DNA of 34,317 nt from assembly GCA_001803565.1 (NCBI GenBank), contig MHDQ01000031.1, positions 1 through 34,317 of the forward strand, given 5' to 3'. The position numbers were made by a program, and so were the translations under genes. Below are positions 17,018 to 27,206 of this stretch, in pieces (the stretch's first letter is position 1; every line of letters starts with the position of its first letter). Below the pieces are notes generated by a model. That model was not told the origin of the DNA and did not search any database. It worked only from the letters and a program-made list of their open reading frames with translations. This stretch comes from Nitrospinae bacterium RIFCSPLOWO2_12_FULL_45_22 (GTDB lineage: Bacteria > 2-12-FULL-45-22).

Positions 17018-18559
17018 TTAATGGGTGAACAGTTGCTCTCTTAACTCCTTTTTGGCCACCCTCTCCACAGCCGTTATTAATCCCATGAGAGACCAGACGT
17101 AGGGAAAATAGAATGCGGAGGAGAATAAAAAAGCGATAAGAACACCTACAAAGCCCAAAACCAACCCATAAAGTAAAGCGAACCACAATGCGTCCTCCAT
17201 CCTTCTCAGCATAGCAAGGGGACCTTTCAGGTGGAAGAACAGGAGAGACAGAAAAGAGGCCAGACCCAGGATTCCCGTTTCACCCAAGGTTTCCAGATAG
17301 ATATTGTTAACTACCTGGGGCATATGAGCCCCCTGTATCCAGGGGGGCATATTGGCCTCAGTGAACAATTCAGGTGAATTATAGAAGTAATTCATAAAAT
17401 AATTACCTACCCCTACTCCCAGGAAGGGATGTTTAAAGAACATGATCAAGGCTGCTCCCCACGAGACGAGCCTTTGAAAATTGGAGAAGTCATGCGGATT
17501 AAATATGGTGACAAACTGGTTCTTGAATACCCGGGTCAAGGTGGGAAAGGAAAGCAGATTCAACAGCACATGCAATAAGAAGAAAAGAAAAGAGACACCG
17601 ATGACCGCCGATACAAAGCTTTTCACTCCCGCCTGTCCGGAGAGAGAAGGCCTCCTACTTCTCTGCAATAGCCAGGCTAGACCAAATATTCCCGGCAGGG
17701 AAATTATCACTGTCCGGGAAAAGGTTACTATTATTCCTAGAGTGGTGATAGCAAACGAGGCGTTGAACCATCCTGGCCTGACAAAATACTTTCTATACAC
17801 AATGAGCACCAGACTAAGAGGAAGGATACTTAATAGGTAGGTAGCAAAAGGGGAGGGTTCAGTAAAAACCGATGTCCCTCTCATCAGATGCTTGAAATGG
17901 GTAAGATGTCCAGGAAATCTGGCATTCAACACATTGGATTCCACGGCATAGGGCAGAAAAAAATAACTTCCCACAAACTGATATATGGCAAAGGCAGCAG
18001 CTAAAGTAGCACTGAGCATCCACACGCCAATGGCTCTCTCTATATCCTTCCGCTCCCTCAACAGATTGACGGTTACATAATATGCCAGTATTCCCACCAA
18101 CATCCAGACCATCTGGGTAATGCTCTTATAAAAGGGTATGTTCCTGCCAAATGTAGTATATTTGGTGTAGTCAAGGGGGATATGATAAGACTGGAAAGTG
18201 GAGAGGACATTTATCAGCATAAAGATGAGTAAGGGAATATCGATTGGCGTGGTCACTAGTGCTGCATCTCTACTCTTAATTACTCCTGCCCGCAACACCA
18301 AGGTTATAATTAATATCAGAGTTAGAGCCTGGCTAGGCTGTACCGAAAACCTTACTACTTCCACCACCCCTAAACGGGTGAAGGGCAAAAAGAATATCAG
18401 CAAGAGAAAGACGAAATGAGGTTGGCAAAGCGAGAGGAGAAATACAGAAATTATGAAGACAGCCACCAGAAAATACAACCACTCTTCTGAAGCTATCGAG
18501 GCCCCTATCAGGCAACCAACTGGTATCGTTACCAGAAATTGATACCTGCTTACACCCAT
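17018..18559 (-). CDS. O-antigen ligase/polymerase-like (Wzy_C/WaaL) membrane protein
   Basis: FKHPFLGVGVGNYFMNYFYN...HMPQVVNNIYLETLGETGILGLASFLSLL is the WaaL/Wzy periplasmic-loop pattern. Confidence 0.9.
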   Translation of the reverse strand: MGVSRYQFLVTIPVGCLIGASIASEEWLYFLVAVFIISVFLLSLCQPHFVFLLLIFFLPFTRLGVVEVVRFSVQPSQALTLILIITLVLRAGVIKSRDAALVTTPIDIPLLIFMLINVLSTFQSYHIPLDYTKYTTFGRNIPFYKSITQMVWMLVGILAYYVTVNLLRERKDIERAIGVWMLSATLAAAFAIYQFVGSYFFLPYAVESNVLNARFPGHLTHFKHLMRGTSVFTEPSPFATYLLSILPLSLVLIVYRKYFVRPGWFNASFAITTLGIIVTFSRTVIISLPGIFGLAWLLQRSRRPSLSGQAGVKSFVSAVIGVSFLFFLLHVLLNLLSFPTLTRVFKNQFVTIFNPHDFSNFQRLVSWGAALIMFFKHPFLGVGVGNYFMNYFYNSPELFTEANMPPWIQGAHMPQVVNNIYLETLGETGILGLASFLSLLFFHLKGPLAMLRRMEDALWFALLYGLVLGFVGVLIAFLFSSAFYFPYVWSLMGLITAVERVAKKELREQLFTH

Positions 18560-18594
18560 TCCTTCAGTTTCTTTTTCGGTTCCAGTTAATATAT

Positions 18595-19530
18595 CTACTC
18601 CAATTTTGCTATCCCTCTCAGGGCCATTCGTTTACTCAGGATGAAGAATAAGGGGCCGCCGATGAGCACATGGGGAAAAACCATAGTCACTATCCGGTAG
18701 AGGATAATAACCTTTAAGACCAGGAAAGGGGCAACCCCTGCCTTAATAAGCAGCCCTCCCATACTAATATCCCCCAGGCCCAATCCCCCTGGAATGCCGG
18801 ATAAGCGACCCACAATAAAACTGATCCAGAAGATGGTAAAGCTGGAGAAATACGTCAGAGACATGGAAAAGGCCTTACCGGAATATTGAAGCAATAGCGG
18901 CTGCAACAGGATGTTAATAACTACAGGCACAGAGCTCAGCAAAAACAATCTCATATTAGATATATACTGAACGATCTGATTGCTTATCTCCTCCATTTTT
19001 TCCTGTTGCAGTTCGAACTTGGCCATTATCCGGTCAATTTTCCCAGGGAAGAATTTCCTCTGCTGCAAGATCCAGTTGATTAGTTCCCGGTGATAGACAA
19101 GTCCCAGCATAATAACCAGGAGAAATGTTCCTACGATAGTTACCTTGGGGATCAAGCTATCTAAAAGCTGATTCTCGGCTACCAGCAACAGTATGAGGCT
19201 AACCAGGACAATCTGCCAAGAAGTATCAATGACTAACTCGAATACGGTGGCCAGAAGAGATTTCCAGGAGGATACTCCGGCAAACATCTCGCTTGCTATG
19301 GGTCGGATCGCTACATTGCCTGCCCGCAGGGGAGTAATATAGTTAGCAAACTGGGCTGTGCAAATAACCCAGAAAGAATTTAATAAAGATATCCTTTCCT
19401 TCAGGTATCCTAAGAATATCTTGTAACGCCAACCCATCAACCATACCGATAGGAGATTAATTGCCACGGCGATAATTATATAACTCCCTTCCCTCAAGCC
19501 GTTGAGCGTCAGGAGCCAATCCGCTATCAC
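18595..19530 (-). CDS. LPG synthase TM-region / AglD-like (UPF0104) integral membrane protein
   Basis: INLLSVWLMGWRYKIFLGYL...LNSFWVICTAQFANYITPLRAGNVAIRPI...GRLSGIPGGLGLGDISMGGLLIKAGV. Confidence 0.85.
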   Translation of the reverse strand: MIADWLLTLNGLREGSYIIIAVAINLLSVWLMGWRYKIFLGYLKERISLLNSFWVICTAQFANYITPLRAGNVAIRPIASEMFAGVSSWKSLLATVFELVIDTSWQIVLVSLILLLVAENQLLDSLIPKVTIVGTFLLVIMLGLVYHRELINWILQQRKFFPGKIDRIMAKFELQQEKMEEISNQIVQYISNMRLFLLSSVPVVINILLQPLLLQYSGKAFSMSLTYFSSFTIFWISFIVGRLSGIPGGLGLGDISMGGLLIKAGVAPFLVLKVIILYRIVTMVFPHVLIGGPLFFILSKRMALRGIAKLE

Positions 19531-19555
19531 TGTCTCTTTCCCTTAATTATCCTTA

Positions 19556-21442
19556 TTAATCCCCATCAAGGTATTCCCGGCACCACAAGTCAAAGACTAA
19601 TAACATCCAAAGCACCTGATTATGATTTCTCTGGAGATAGCGATGTTCCTCTATCATTTTCTGGATGCCTTTGTAGTTAAAGAGGCCTCGTTCCTTTACG
19701 CGTATTTCGGTGAGAGTATCATGCAGCAGCTCTAATAATTCATTGGTAATCCAATTCTTCATGGGGCAGGAAAACCCTTGCTTCGGTCTATTTATAATCT
19801 CCTGGGGCAATAAATCAGCTACCGCTTTTTTCAATATATACTTACCTTCCCATCTCCTTAACTTCAAATCGGAAGGAATGGAAGCTATGAATTCTACCAG
19901 TTCATGATCCAGGAAAGGAACTCTCACCTCCAGGGAATGAGCCATACTCATCGTATCTACCTTGGCTAACTGTATCCCGTTTAAAGTAGTCATAATATCT
20001 ACATAGAGTTCCCTGTCCAGCCAGTCACCATCTGCTTCCTCAAAGTAAGGAGCGATATCCTGGAAATAGTCACTTCCAGCCAGTTCTCCCTTAAAATAAT
20101 CGGAATAAAGAGCCTCCCGGTCCTCATCGGTTAAAAAAGTTATCCAGCGAAAGTGACCCATCCGGGGAGAGAAACCGTATCCCTCCACGAACTTTTTGAT
20201 TACATTCACCAACCCCCTTTTCCGGGGGCGGGAGGGAAAAAAACTGATCAAGGTACCGCCCAACTGCCGCAGAGGCATGGGAACTTTCTGGTAAAACCTA
20301 TCGATATACTGAGCAAGATACATATCATAACCGGCCAGAAGTTCATCGGCGCCGTCTCCCGAGAGAGCAACGGTAACCGACTCCCGGGCTAATTTCGATA
20401 CCAGGTAAGTAGGGATAGCCGAAGATTCACCCATAGGCTCATCCATGCTGGATATAACCTCTTTCGCTAAATCAACGATATCAGGTTGAACGATCAACCA
20501 ATGATGATCCACACCTAACTGTCTCGATACTAATTGCGAGAATTCCAATTCGCTAAAGGACTTATCCTGGAACCCTATGGAGAAAGTCTTGGTCGGCCTC
20601 CTGACCAATTGGCTCATAAGGGCAACGATAGTGCTGGAGTCAAGCCCCCCGCTCAAGAAGGCGCCTAAAGGGACATCGCTTATCAACCGTCTCCGGACTG
20701 ATTCTTCTAGTCTATGCCGCAGTTCCTCGACATAATATTCCTCTTTTCGCCGGGTAGAGGAATCGAAGCTGAGACGCCAATATCTCTCAACAGATACCTT
20801 TCCTCCCTCTTCTATTGTTAGTAGATGCCCCGGCAACACCTTCTTTATGCTTTTAAACATCGTCCGGGGCCCTGGAAAATACGTAAAGCGAAAGAACCCG
20901 TCCAGGGCCAAGAAATCGAGCTGGCGTTCTATAAATTTATTCTGCAACAGGGATCTCAACTCTGAGCTGAAGACAAATTCATCCTTACCGATGAAATAAT
21001 AGAGGGGTTTAATACCCAGTCTATCCCGGGCTAAGAGGATCCTCTTTCTCGGTTTATCCCAGATGGCAAAGGAGAACATGCCGTTTAATTTATTAACACA
21101 CTCGTCTCCGTAATCCTCATAGAGATGAATGATTACCTCAGTATCGCTCCGGGTAACCAGGCAGTGGCCATTCTCAATTAGCATCTCCCGCAATTCTTTA
21201 TAATTGTATATCTGGCCATTGAAGACAATCCAGACGGTCTGATACTCGTTAGCCATGGGCTGGTGTCCCCCTCCAAGATCGATGATGCTCAGGCGCCGAT
21301 GCCCCAGGCCAACATTATCTTCTATTAGCAGACCCTCTCCATCCGGACCGCGGTGGGCAAGTGCCTTGGTCATTAGTATAATCAACTCCTCTTCTACCGG
21401 ATACTCGGAGTTGAAATTAAATATCCCACAGATGCCGCACAT
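19556..21442 (-). CDS. asnB: Asparagine synthase (glutamine-hydrolysing), AsnB type
   Basis: MCGICGIFNF with Cys2 nucleophile; HRGPDGEG, RLSIIDL, SGGLDSSTIVALMS PP-loop, LSGDGADELLAGYDMY. Confidence 0.97.
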   Translation of the reverse strand: MCGICGIFNFNSEYPVEEELIILMTKALAHRGPDGEGLLIEDNVGLGHRRLSIIDLGGGHQPMANEYQTVWIVFNGQIYNYKELREMLIENGHCLVTRSDTEVIIHLYEDYGDECVNKLNGMFSFAIWDKPRKRILLARDRLGIKPLYYFIGKDEFVFSSELRSLLQNKFIERQLDFLALDGFFRFTYFPGPRTMFKSIKKVLPGHLLTIEEGGKVSVERYWRLSFDSSTRRKEEYYVEELRHRLEESVRRRLISDVPLGAFLSGGLDSSTIVALMSQLVRRPTKTFSIGFQDKSFSELEFSQLVSRQLGVDHHWLIVQPDIVDLAKEVISSMDEPMGESSAIPTYLVSKLARESVTVALSGDGADELLAGYDMYLAQYIDRFYQKVPMPLRQLGGTLISFFPSRPRKRGLVNVIKKFVEGYGFSPRMGHFRWITFLTDEDREALYSDYFKGELAGSDYFQDIAPYFEEADGDWLDRELYVDIMTTLNGIQLAKVDTMSMAHSLEVRVPFLDHELVEFIASIPSDLKLRRWEGKYILKKAVADLLPQEIINRPKQGFSCPMKNWITNELLELLHDTLTEIRVKERGLFNYKGIQKMIEEHRYLQRNHNQVLWMLLVFDLWCREYLDGD

Positions 21443-21470
21443 TGCTTAACCTATCCTTTTCAACTGTATC

Positions 21471-22586
21471 TCAGCTTATTCTCTCCATATACAGACAAGT
21501 CTCACAGATGGGCAGGAGATTATTCTCCAATAGGTGCTTTCTAAACTCTCTGTATTTCTGGTTATTCCATATCTCCTCGAAGGAAGAATTGAGAAGATTG
21601 CCAAAACTTTCCCTCACCGCATAGCAGTGAAAGACATCACCTCTCCAGTCAACCCGACTATTGAAAAGAGCCCGGCAGAAATATCGGCCCTCCTTACGCA
21701 GTCTACGGTGATAACAGGCAGACAATTCCTCCCTTAAAAAGCGAGGTAGATAATAGACTGCCACCCCCGCTCGGTCACCTTCCCTCTCCGCTGCTTTGAG
21801 AGACGACTCCAGCTCGGTAAAAGAATACCCTCGCTCTGCCTGCTCACTACAATTCAGAGAAAAGGCTTCCCGGGATAGACCGAGAATTCGTTCTGAGGAA
21901 AGGATATCCTCCTCCACATACTTCCTCTCGTATTCAAAGATGACATTATCAAAACCCAACTCGTTGGCTAAAGATACTATGCTCGCCAGATAGGGGAGAT
22001 TCTGCCTGGTTATCACACATACTATATAGACCATGAAATGCTGGCTCATAAGCTGAATCGCCTCTATAGTCCGATCATAGGCTATCCTTGACCTCCTTAT
22101 AGAATTATGCAGCTCTTTCGTTCCGTCCAGAGATACTCCTATAGCCTCTATGTTATTATTTTTCTTTAAATGTTCTATATTGGATCCATCGATCAGGGTT
22201 CCATTGGTAGTCAGATGGACCGAGACCTTCCTGACCCTTAACATATCCAGCAGATCAAAAATATCCTTCCGGAGGAATATTTCACCTCCTATCAGGGTTA
22301 CTTTTTTCAGAGAAGGCAGATTATCCAGTATGACCCTTATCTTGTCCACGGACAATTCCTGGGAGTTGGCCATCGATTCCTTTTTGAAGTAACACATTCG
22401 ACAGCTTAAATTGCATCTGGCCGTGGGTTCAAAGACAAAGGTTTTGGGCAAAGGCAATCGGAAATCCTTGGATAACCAGGCATATTTAACTCTATCCGAG
22501 AAGGTCCTCACCCTTATGTAATTACCGCGGAAAAGATTATACATCCCCATCCGGGACAGGAGTCGCAGGATAATTCTTCTTCTCAA
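21471..22586 (-). CDS. Radical SAM protein with SPASM-like C-terminal cysteine cluster
   Basis: FEPTARCNLSCRMCYFKKE (CxxxCxxC); C-term FNSRVDWRGDVFHCYAVRESFGNLLNSSFEEIWNNQKYREFRKHLLENNLLPICETCLYMERIS. Confidence 0.93.
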   Translation of the reverse strand: MRRRIILRLLSRMGMYNLFRGNYIRVRTFSDRVKYAWLSKDFRLPLPKTFVFEPTARCNLSCRMCYFKKESMANSQELSVDKIRVILDNLPSLKKVTLIGGEIFLRKDIFDLLDMLRVRKVSVHLTTNGTLIDGSNIEHLKKNNNIEAIGVSLDGTKELHNSIRRSRIAYDRTIEAIQLMSQHFMVYIVCVITRQNLPYLASIVSLANELGFDNVIFEYERKYVEEDILSSERILGLSREAFSLNCSEQAERGYSFTELESSLKAAEREGDRAGVAVYYLPRFLREELSACYHRRLRKEGRYFCRALFNSRVDWRGDVFHCYAVRESFGNLLNSSFEEIWNNQKYREFRKHLLENNLLPICETCLYMERIS

Positions 22587-23620
22587 TTTGATTCCTCTTT
22601 AAGGGAGATAGTCCTCCCTTGCTGGCACGATTCATATATACCTAAGGCTATCTCTAACGCTTTCCTGCCTTCCTCTCCTTTGACAAGAGGTTCCCTATCC
22701 TGTTTCACCGCTTCCACCATATCGGCGAGTTGTTTCTCAATCGTGCCTCGGGGCCAGGGAAGAAAGGAGAAAAACCTTGATCGTAGTATTGAGATGAGTC
22801 TATCCCGATAAGAATTGCTACCCAGGTAGTAGCCAACTATTCGGTTATCGTCCACTATTACGGACCCTTTATCACCATGGATTTCTATCCTGTCCGGAAG
22901 GCGGGAGGGCACGCTCGTAGTTGCCTTCACTATCCCCATCGCCCCCGACCGAAATCCAATTATTCCCAGGGCCAGATCTTCTGTTTCTATCCGATGGGTC
23001 AAGGTAGCTACCTTGCCCTGCACAAAATCCACCGGTCCCATAATCCACTGAAGAACATCTATCAGATGAATGGCTTGAATCATCAACACTCCTCCACCAG
23101 CATGGGCTTGGCTTTTCCGCCACCCCCCTGAACTGTCATAGTAGCCTTGGGTTCGGGGCCATTTCAGAGATACGCTGCCTAGAATCAATCTTCCTAAATG
23201 ACCGCTATCCACTAACCTCTTAATCCTGACGATCGCCCCGTTAAAACGATACTGAGAGATTACTGTCAGCTTTACCCCATTTACGCTATAGGCATCGATT
23301 AGAGCGGTAGCTTTCTCCAGGGAGATATCTATAGGCTTCTCTACGATGATGTGCTTTTTGGCGCGAGCCGCTCTTATCCCCAAATCGGCGTGTAGATGAT
23401 TGACAGTTACGATGTCCACAATATCTATTTCCTCATCCTCCAGCATCCGGTCATAATCAGAATAGGCCGAGAGCCCAAACCTCCGGGCGAAGGAATCAGC
23501 TCTTTCCATGCTACGGCTGTAAACAGCACACAATCCAGCATCTCTGATCTTCCCGATGGCCTGAGCATGCTCAACAGCTATGTTTCCTGTTCCGGCCAGG
23601 GCAATACGAACCTTTTTCAT
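22583..23620 (-). CDS. Gfo/Idh/MocA-family oxidoreductase
   Basis: ALAGTGNIAVEHAQAI Rossmann start; IVEKPIDISLEKATALI (EKP motif); GGGVLMIQAIHLIDVLQWIMG. Confidence 0.95.
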   Translation of the reverse strand: MKKVRIALAGTGNIAVEHAQAIGKIRDAGLCAVYSRSMERADSFARRFGLSAYSDYDRMLEDEEIDIVDIVTVNHLHADLGIRAARAKKHIIVEKPIDISLEKATALIDAYSVNGVKLTVISQYRFNGAIVRIKRLVDSGHLGRLILGSVSLKWPRTQGYYDSSGGWRKSQAHAGGGVLMIQAIHLIDVLQWIMGPVDFVQGKVATLTHRIETEDLALGIIGFRSGAMGIVKATTSVPSRLPDRIEIHGDKGSVIVDDNRIVGYYLGSNSYRDRLISILRSRFFSFLPWPRGTIEKQLADMVEAVKQDREPLVKGEEGRKALEIALGIYESCQQGRTISLKEESN

Positions 23621-23622
23621 CG

Positions 23623-24783
23623 CTAAGAATCCCCTTCCTCCTTTAACCTTTGATAAAGCTGCATTGTTTCCTCTACTAGCTTCTCCCGGTTGAACTGCCT
23701 GGCAGATTGAAAATTATTTCGAGAAATAGATTCCCTTAATGCTTTATCGCTCAGGAGACGGATCACTGAACTGGCTATAGCCTCACTGGACCGGGGGGCG
23801 ATTAGAAGGCCATTCTTTTCATCTTCAATCAGGTCTCTAAGTCCTCCCACATGGGTAGCAATGATGGGAAGACCGTAACTCATAGCCTCTATGACTGTTA
23901 CTCCCAGCCCTTCGATCAGGGAAGGCAATATAAATAAATCTACCTCCCGATACAAGGAATGTACTCTCTCCGGAGGCAGCATATTATAGAAAATAAAATT
24001 GTTTCTTAACTTTAACCGGTCACATTCATATAGCATTCTGTCCTGAATCTGACCCACAACGATAAACTTTATATTCTTATATTCCTGGATAATCTGAGGA
24101 GCCGCCTTGATTAGATAATAGATGCCCTTGCGCTGCAGGTTACGGCCCACCAACAATAAGCGGTAAGCACCATCTTCCCTTTCCCGGATAGGAGTTTTAT
24201 TCTCTGGAAAGTGCGGTATCGCTTTGTATATTTTGTGAATTTTCCTTGGGGGCAGCTTATATGCCTTGACAATCGCCTCTCCAGTTGCTTGGCTATTGGT
24301 AATCAAGGCATCATAGTAATGGAGCATCCACCTCTCGAAAGTTTTAGTAAAATGATTATAAAGATACCTTCTCCACCAATCGTTCCTGTACTCTTTAAAG
24401 AAATAGAAGGGATTAAAGCTACTAACAGCAAAATAATAATCGTTTACGCTTCCCACCGTGGGGATCGCTAATCTCTTCGCCCCTAGGGCCCCCTGCCGGG
24501 CATCAAGGCTATGGAAGATATCAAAGCCGTAACTCTCCTGCAGGTTAAGTATCCTTCTAAACAACCTCAGATTGAACGATGCCCAATGCGAGTGAGTAGG
24601 GTCCCATTTGAAGGGAGGGAGATAGATATACTCAAATCTTTCGACCTTAAACATTGGTTTCTCGTTGCAGACCAAGACAACTTCATATCCTCTCTCTATC
24701 AACCCCTCCACCAGATTATTGGTGTACAGGCCTATACCGCTAAAACGGCTAAAATACTGGTCGGAAACCAGACATATTCTCAT
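23623..24783 (-). CDS. Glycosyltransferase family 4
   Basis: RFSGIGLYTNNLVEGLIERGYEVVLV; LPSLIEGLGVTVIEAMSYGLPIIATHVGGLRDLI. Confidence 0.95.
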   Translation of the reverse strand: MRICLVSDQYFSRFSGIGLYTNNLVEGLIERGYEVVLVCNEKPMFKVERFEYIYLPPFKWDPTHSHWASFNLRLFRRILNLQESYGFDIFHSLDARQGALGAKRLAIPTVGSVNDYYFAVSSFNPFYFFKEYRNDWWRRYLYNHFTKTFERWMLHYYDALITNSQATGEAIVKAYKLPPRKIHKIYKAIPHFPENKTPIREREDGAYRLLLVGRNLQRKGIYYLIKAAPQIIQEYKNIKFIVVGQIQDRMLYECDRLKLRNNFIFYNMLPPERVHSLYREVDLFILPSLIEGLGVTVIEAMSYGLPIIATHVGGLRDLIEDEKNGLLIAPRSSEAIASSVIRLLSDKALRESISRNNFQSARQFNREKLVEETMQLYQRLKEEGDS

Positions 24784-26453
24784 TAAACCGCATCACCTTC
24801 ATCGAGGCGCTTTAAGATGTATATTGGCTGATAATAGATATCAAGGATAGTCCCCTTATCTGGCCGAGTCTCGATAGCGGTCCGAAACCAGCCGAATCTA
24901 AATTCCTTGTTGAACACCTTTACCACCCGATAATTTTTCCGAAGATACTCCCGAAAATCCTCGTACTGCGGCCAGTTATTCACTCCCCAGGGCAGTTCAT
25001 GGAAAGTCAAATCTGTGGCTACAAAATAGGGAGGTTTTTCTTTTTTAAGAATATTCTTATCCCATTCGCAGATGATCAGGGGATATTTTTGAAGAAGAGA
25101 GCGGTCAGTAGGGCTATAATGGATATAGGGCGCCCACCAATAGGGCCTGGTTTCATATCCGATATTTGTCCCGGCAGGAATATTTTCCAGAATCCAATCA
25201 GAGGCATTATCTTGAACATCTTGTCCATAGAAGCGGCTATTGATAGACAGTGAAAATAGCAAATTATATACCAATAGAATCGCTACTGCGGCAATTCGAA
25301 GATAATTTAGATATTGTCTCTGCAGTCGAAATTTAATACTCTGTATTAAGAATACCGCTGCAGATAGGCAGAGAAATGGCAACAAGGGAACCAAACGGCT
25401 ATCAGTAACGTAATAGACTATCCTAACCGAAACCAGGTAAAATGGTATTACCCAGGTCAGGATTAAAATATCACTCTTATCCCTTCGCATTATTAGTAGA
25501 ACCAGTCCCATAGCAGAAACGATGGATAGAGGTAATCCTGCTGCATATCGTATCACCGTTATGGGTTTTATCCAATCGATGACCTGTGAAGAACTTTCAA
25601 ACCCAAGATGCGAGAGCAATGAAACTCCACTGACGAAATCCGGCCAGGAAAGAAAAATGTAAGGGCTTCCCATCACAAAAAGCAGGAGAATAGTTAGATA
25701 ACCTGCACATAGTCGTTTGGAGAAAAGTGATATTATAATATCTTTAGCTTTATACTTGCCATTCTCTCGCAACAAATGTGCCACAGTCAAAGGGATAAAT
25801 AATAGAAAGGCCGTGTACTTAGTTGACATACCCAAGCCTGCCGTAATGCCAGTCAGAAGATACCATATGATCTTTCTCGATCGTAAGATTCTTGTTGTGA
25901 AGTAGAAGGATAGCAGGATCCAAAAGGTCACTGGCACATTGACATGAAAGAAATGGGAATGGATTATGTGAGAGGGGATTACCGTCAGAAATAGACTCGC
26001 CACTATTCCTACCCTTCGACTATATAGATCCCGGCCAATTAAATACATAAACCATATTGTCATTACTCCCATTCCCACCGAGAATAACCTGCCTATTAAA
26101 AACAGCTTTGCATATTCATCGGGATGGTTGAGGGAAAAAAAGTGACCTCGCTCACTTGGAATCTTAACATAGTTAAGAAAAGAGGCTATTTGCATGCCAG
26201 CACCCACTAAGTAAAAATGAAAGGTTGGAATGGAAAGATTATGAGGATTTAAGTTAAGTTTCGATGGCTCCATCCGGGACATAATCGAAATCCAGTTGTT
26301 TTCATCTGGCATGTATGAATTTGAATGGTTCGCATTTGGTAGGCCCCACTGCACTCCTACAACTCGCAACCATAAAGCAAGACCAATAATAGCTACAATC
26401 AAAATCCCCGGCAAGGGTGAATATTTTTGTCTAATGTTGTTCGCATTAAGCAT
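24783..26453 (-). CDS. GT39/PMT-like membrane glycosyltransferase
   Basis: LRVVGVQWGLPN...PDENNWI...PTFHFYLVGAGM...GLGMSTKYTAFLLFIPL with multiple TM segments. Confidence 0.85.
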   Translation of the reverse strand: MLNANNIRQKYSPLPGILIVAIIGLALWLRVVGVQWGLPNANHSNSYMPDENNWISIMSRMEPSKLNLNPHNLSIPTFHFYLVGAGMQIASFLNYVKIPSERGHFFSLNHPDEYAKLFLIGRLFSVGMGVMTIWFMYLIGRDLYSRRVGIVASLFLTVIPSHIIHSHFFHVNVPVTFWILLSFYFTTRILRSRKIIWYLLTGITAGLGMSTKYTAFLLFIPLTVAHLLRENGKYKAKDIIISLFSKRLCAGYLTILLLFVMGSPYIFLSWPDFVSGVSLLSHLGFESSSQVIDWIKPITVIRYAAGLPLSIVSAMGLVLLIMRRDKSDILILTWVIPFYLVSVRIVYYVTDSRLVPLLPFLCLSAAVFLIQSIKFRLQRQYLNYLRIAAVAILLVYNLLFSLSINSRFYGQDVQDNASDWILENIPAGTNIGYETRPYWWAPYIHYSPTDRSLLQKYPLIICEWDKNILKKEKPPYFVATDLTFHELPWGVNNWPQYEDFREYLRKNYRVVKVFNKEFRFGWFRTAIETRPDKGTILDIYYQPIYILKRLDEGDAV

Positions 26454-26483
26454 AATATTGTCCTATAGGGAGATTGCCTATTG

Positions 26484-27206
26484 CTACTTGTTTATCTCTT
26501 TTTTCTCACAAATTAATAGCAACGACATTCCTATAAATGGACTAAACAACCTATCTGACAAAAGCAAAAGGGAAGAAAATTTATTAAAAAATTCCAATAG
26601 GCAGTCTGACAAAATTTCGCGTCTGAGAATTTTCCCATTTACAAACCAGCCGAATATACCAAAGAAGTTACAAAATAACCGCCTTTTGACTGTGAAACCC
26701 GCCGTTTCTATCTTATGCTTCAATTCGCGACAATGGTATCTTCGCCAGTGTCCAACGGATTGATCCAAGGTTCCATATAGCCAATGTAAAGCAGGAACTA
26801 ACAATATCAACCTGCCTGGATTATTTAGCAGAGCATACATGTTCTTCAGTGCCTTTGTATCGTCCTCGATATGTTCTAATACATTGAGACATACTATAGT
26901 ATCAAAGCCGAAGCTAGTTAAATAATTTATGTCATCTTTAGCTATATCTAACCTGATGGCTTTAAAGTTTCTATTATCGGTGAATTTTGACTCTACCTCC
27001 TTTATATAATCTTCTACAATATCAACTGACACCAGTAATTCAGAAGAATCAATTAGGAATGAAGTATAGATACCAATCCCACAGCCTATCTCTAACACCC
27101 TAGATCCAATATCGTCCTTAATCTTATCCCAAAACCACTGATTATGTATGGTAAGCTTATCCAATTTCCTTAAAGTCTCTTGCCCTATCCTTAACGCTTT
27201 ATCCAC
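26484..27206 (-). CDS. Class I SAM-dependent methyltransferase
   Basis: RVLEIGCGIGIYTSFLI canonical motif I; FDTIVCLNVLEHIEDDTKALKNMYALLNNPGRLILLVPA. Confidence 0.95.
   Translation of the reverse strand: MDKALRIGQETLRKLDKLTIHNQWFWDKIKDDIGSRVLEIGCGIGIYTSFLIDSSELLVSVDIVEDYIKEVESKFTDNRNFKAIRLDIAKDDINYLTSFGFDTIVCLNVLEHIEDDTKALKNMYALLNNPGRLILLVPALHWLYGTLDQSVGHWRRYHCRELKHKIETAGFTVKRRLFCNFFGIFGWFVNGKILRREILSDCLLEFFNKFSSLLLLSDRLFSPFIGMSLLLICEKKEINK

Noticed and set aside
21471-23620. RiPP-type precursor peptide near the SPASM radical SAM gene
   Set aside because: Genes here overlap or abut; no small in-strand ORF with a leader-core pattern is available.
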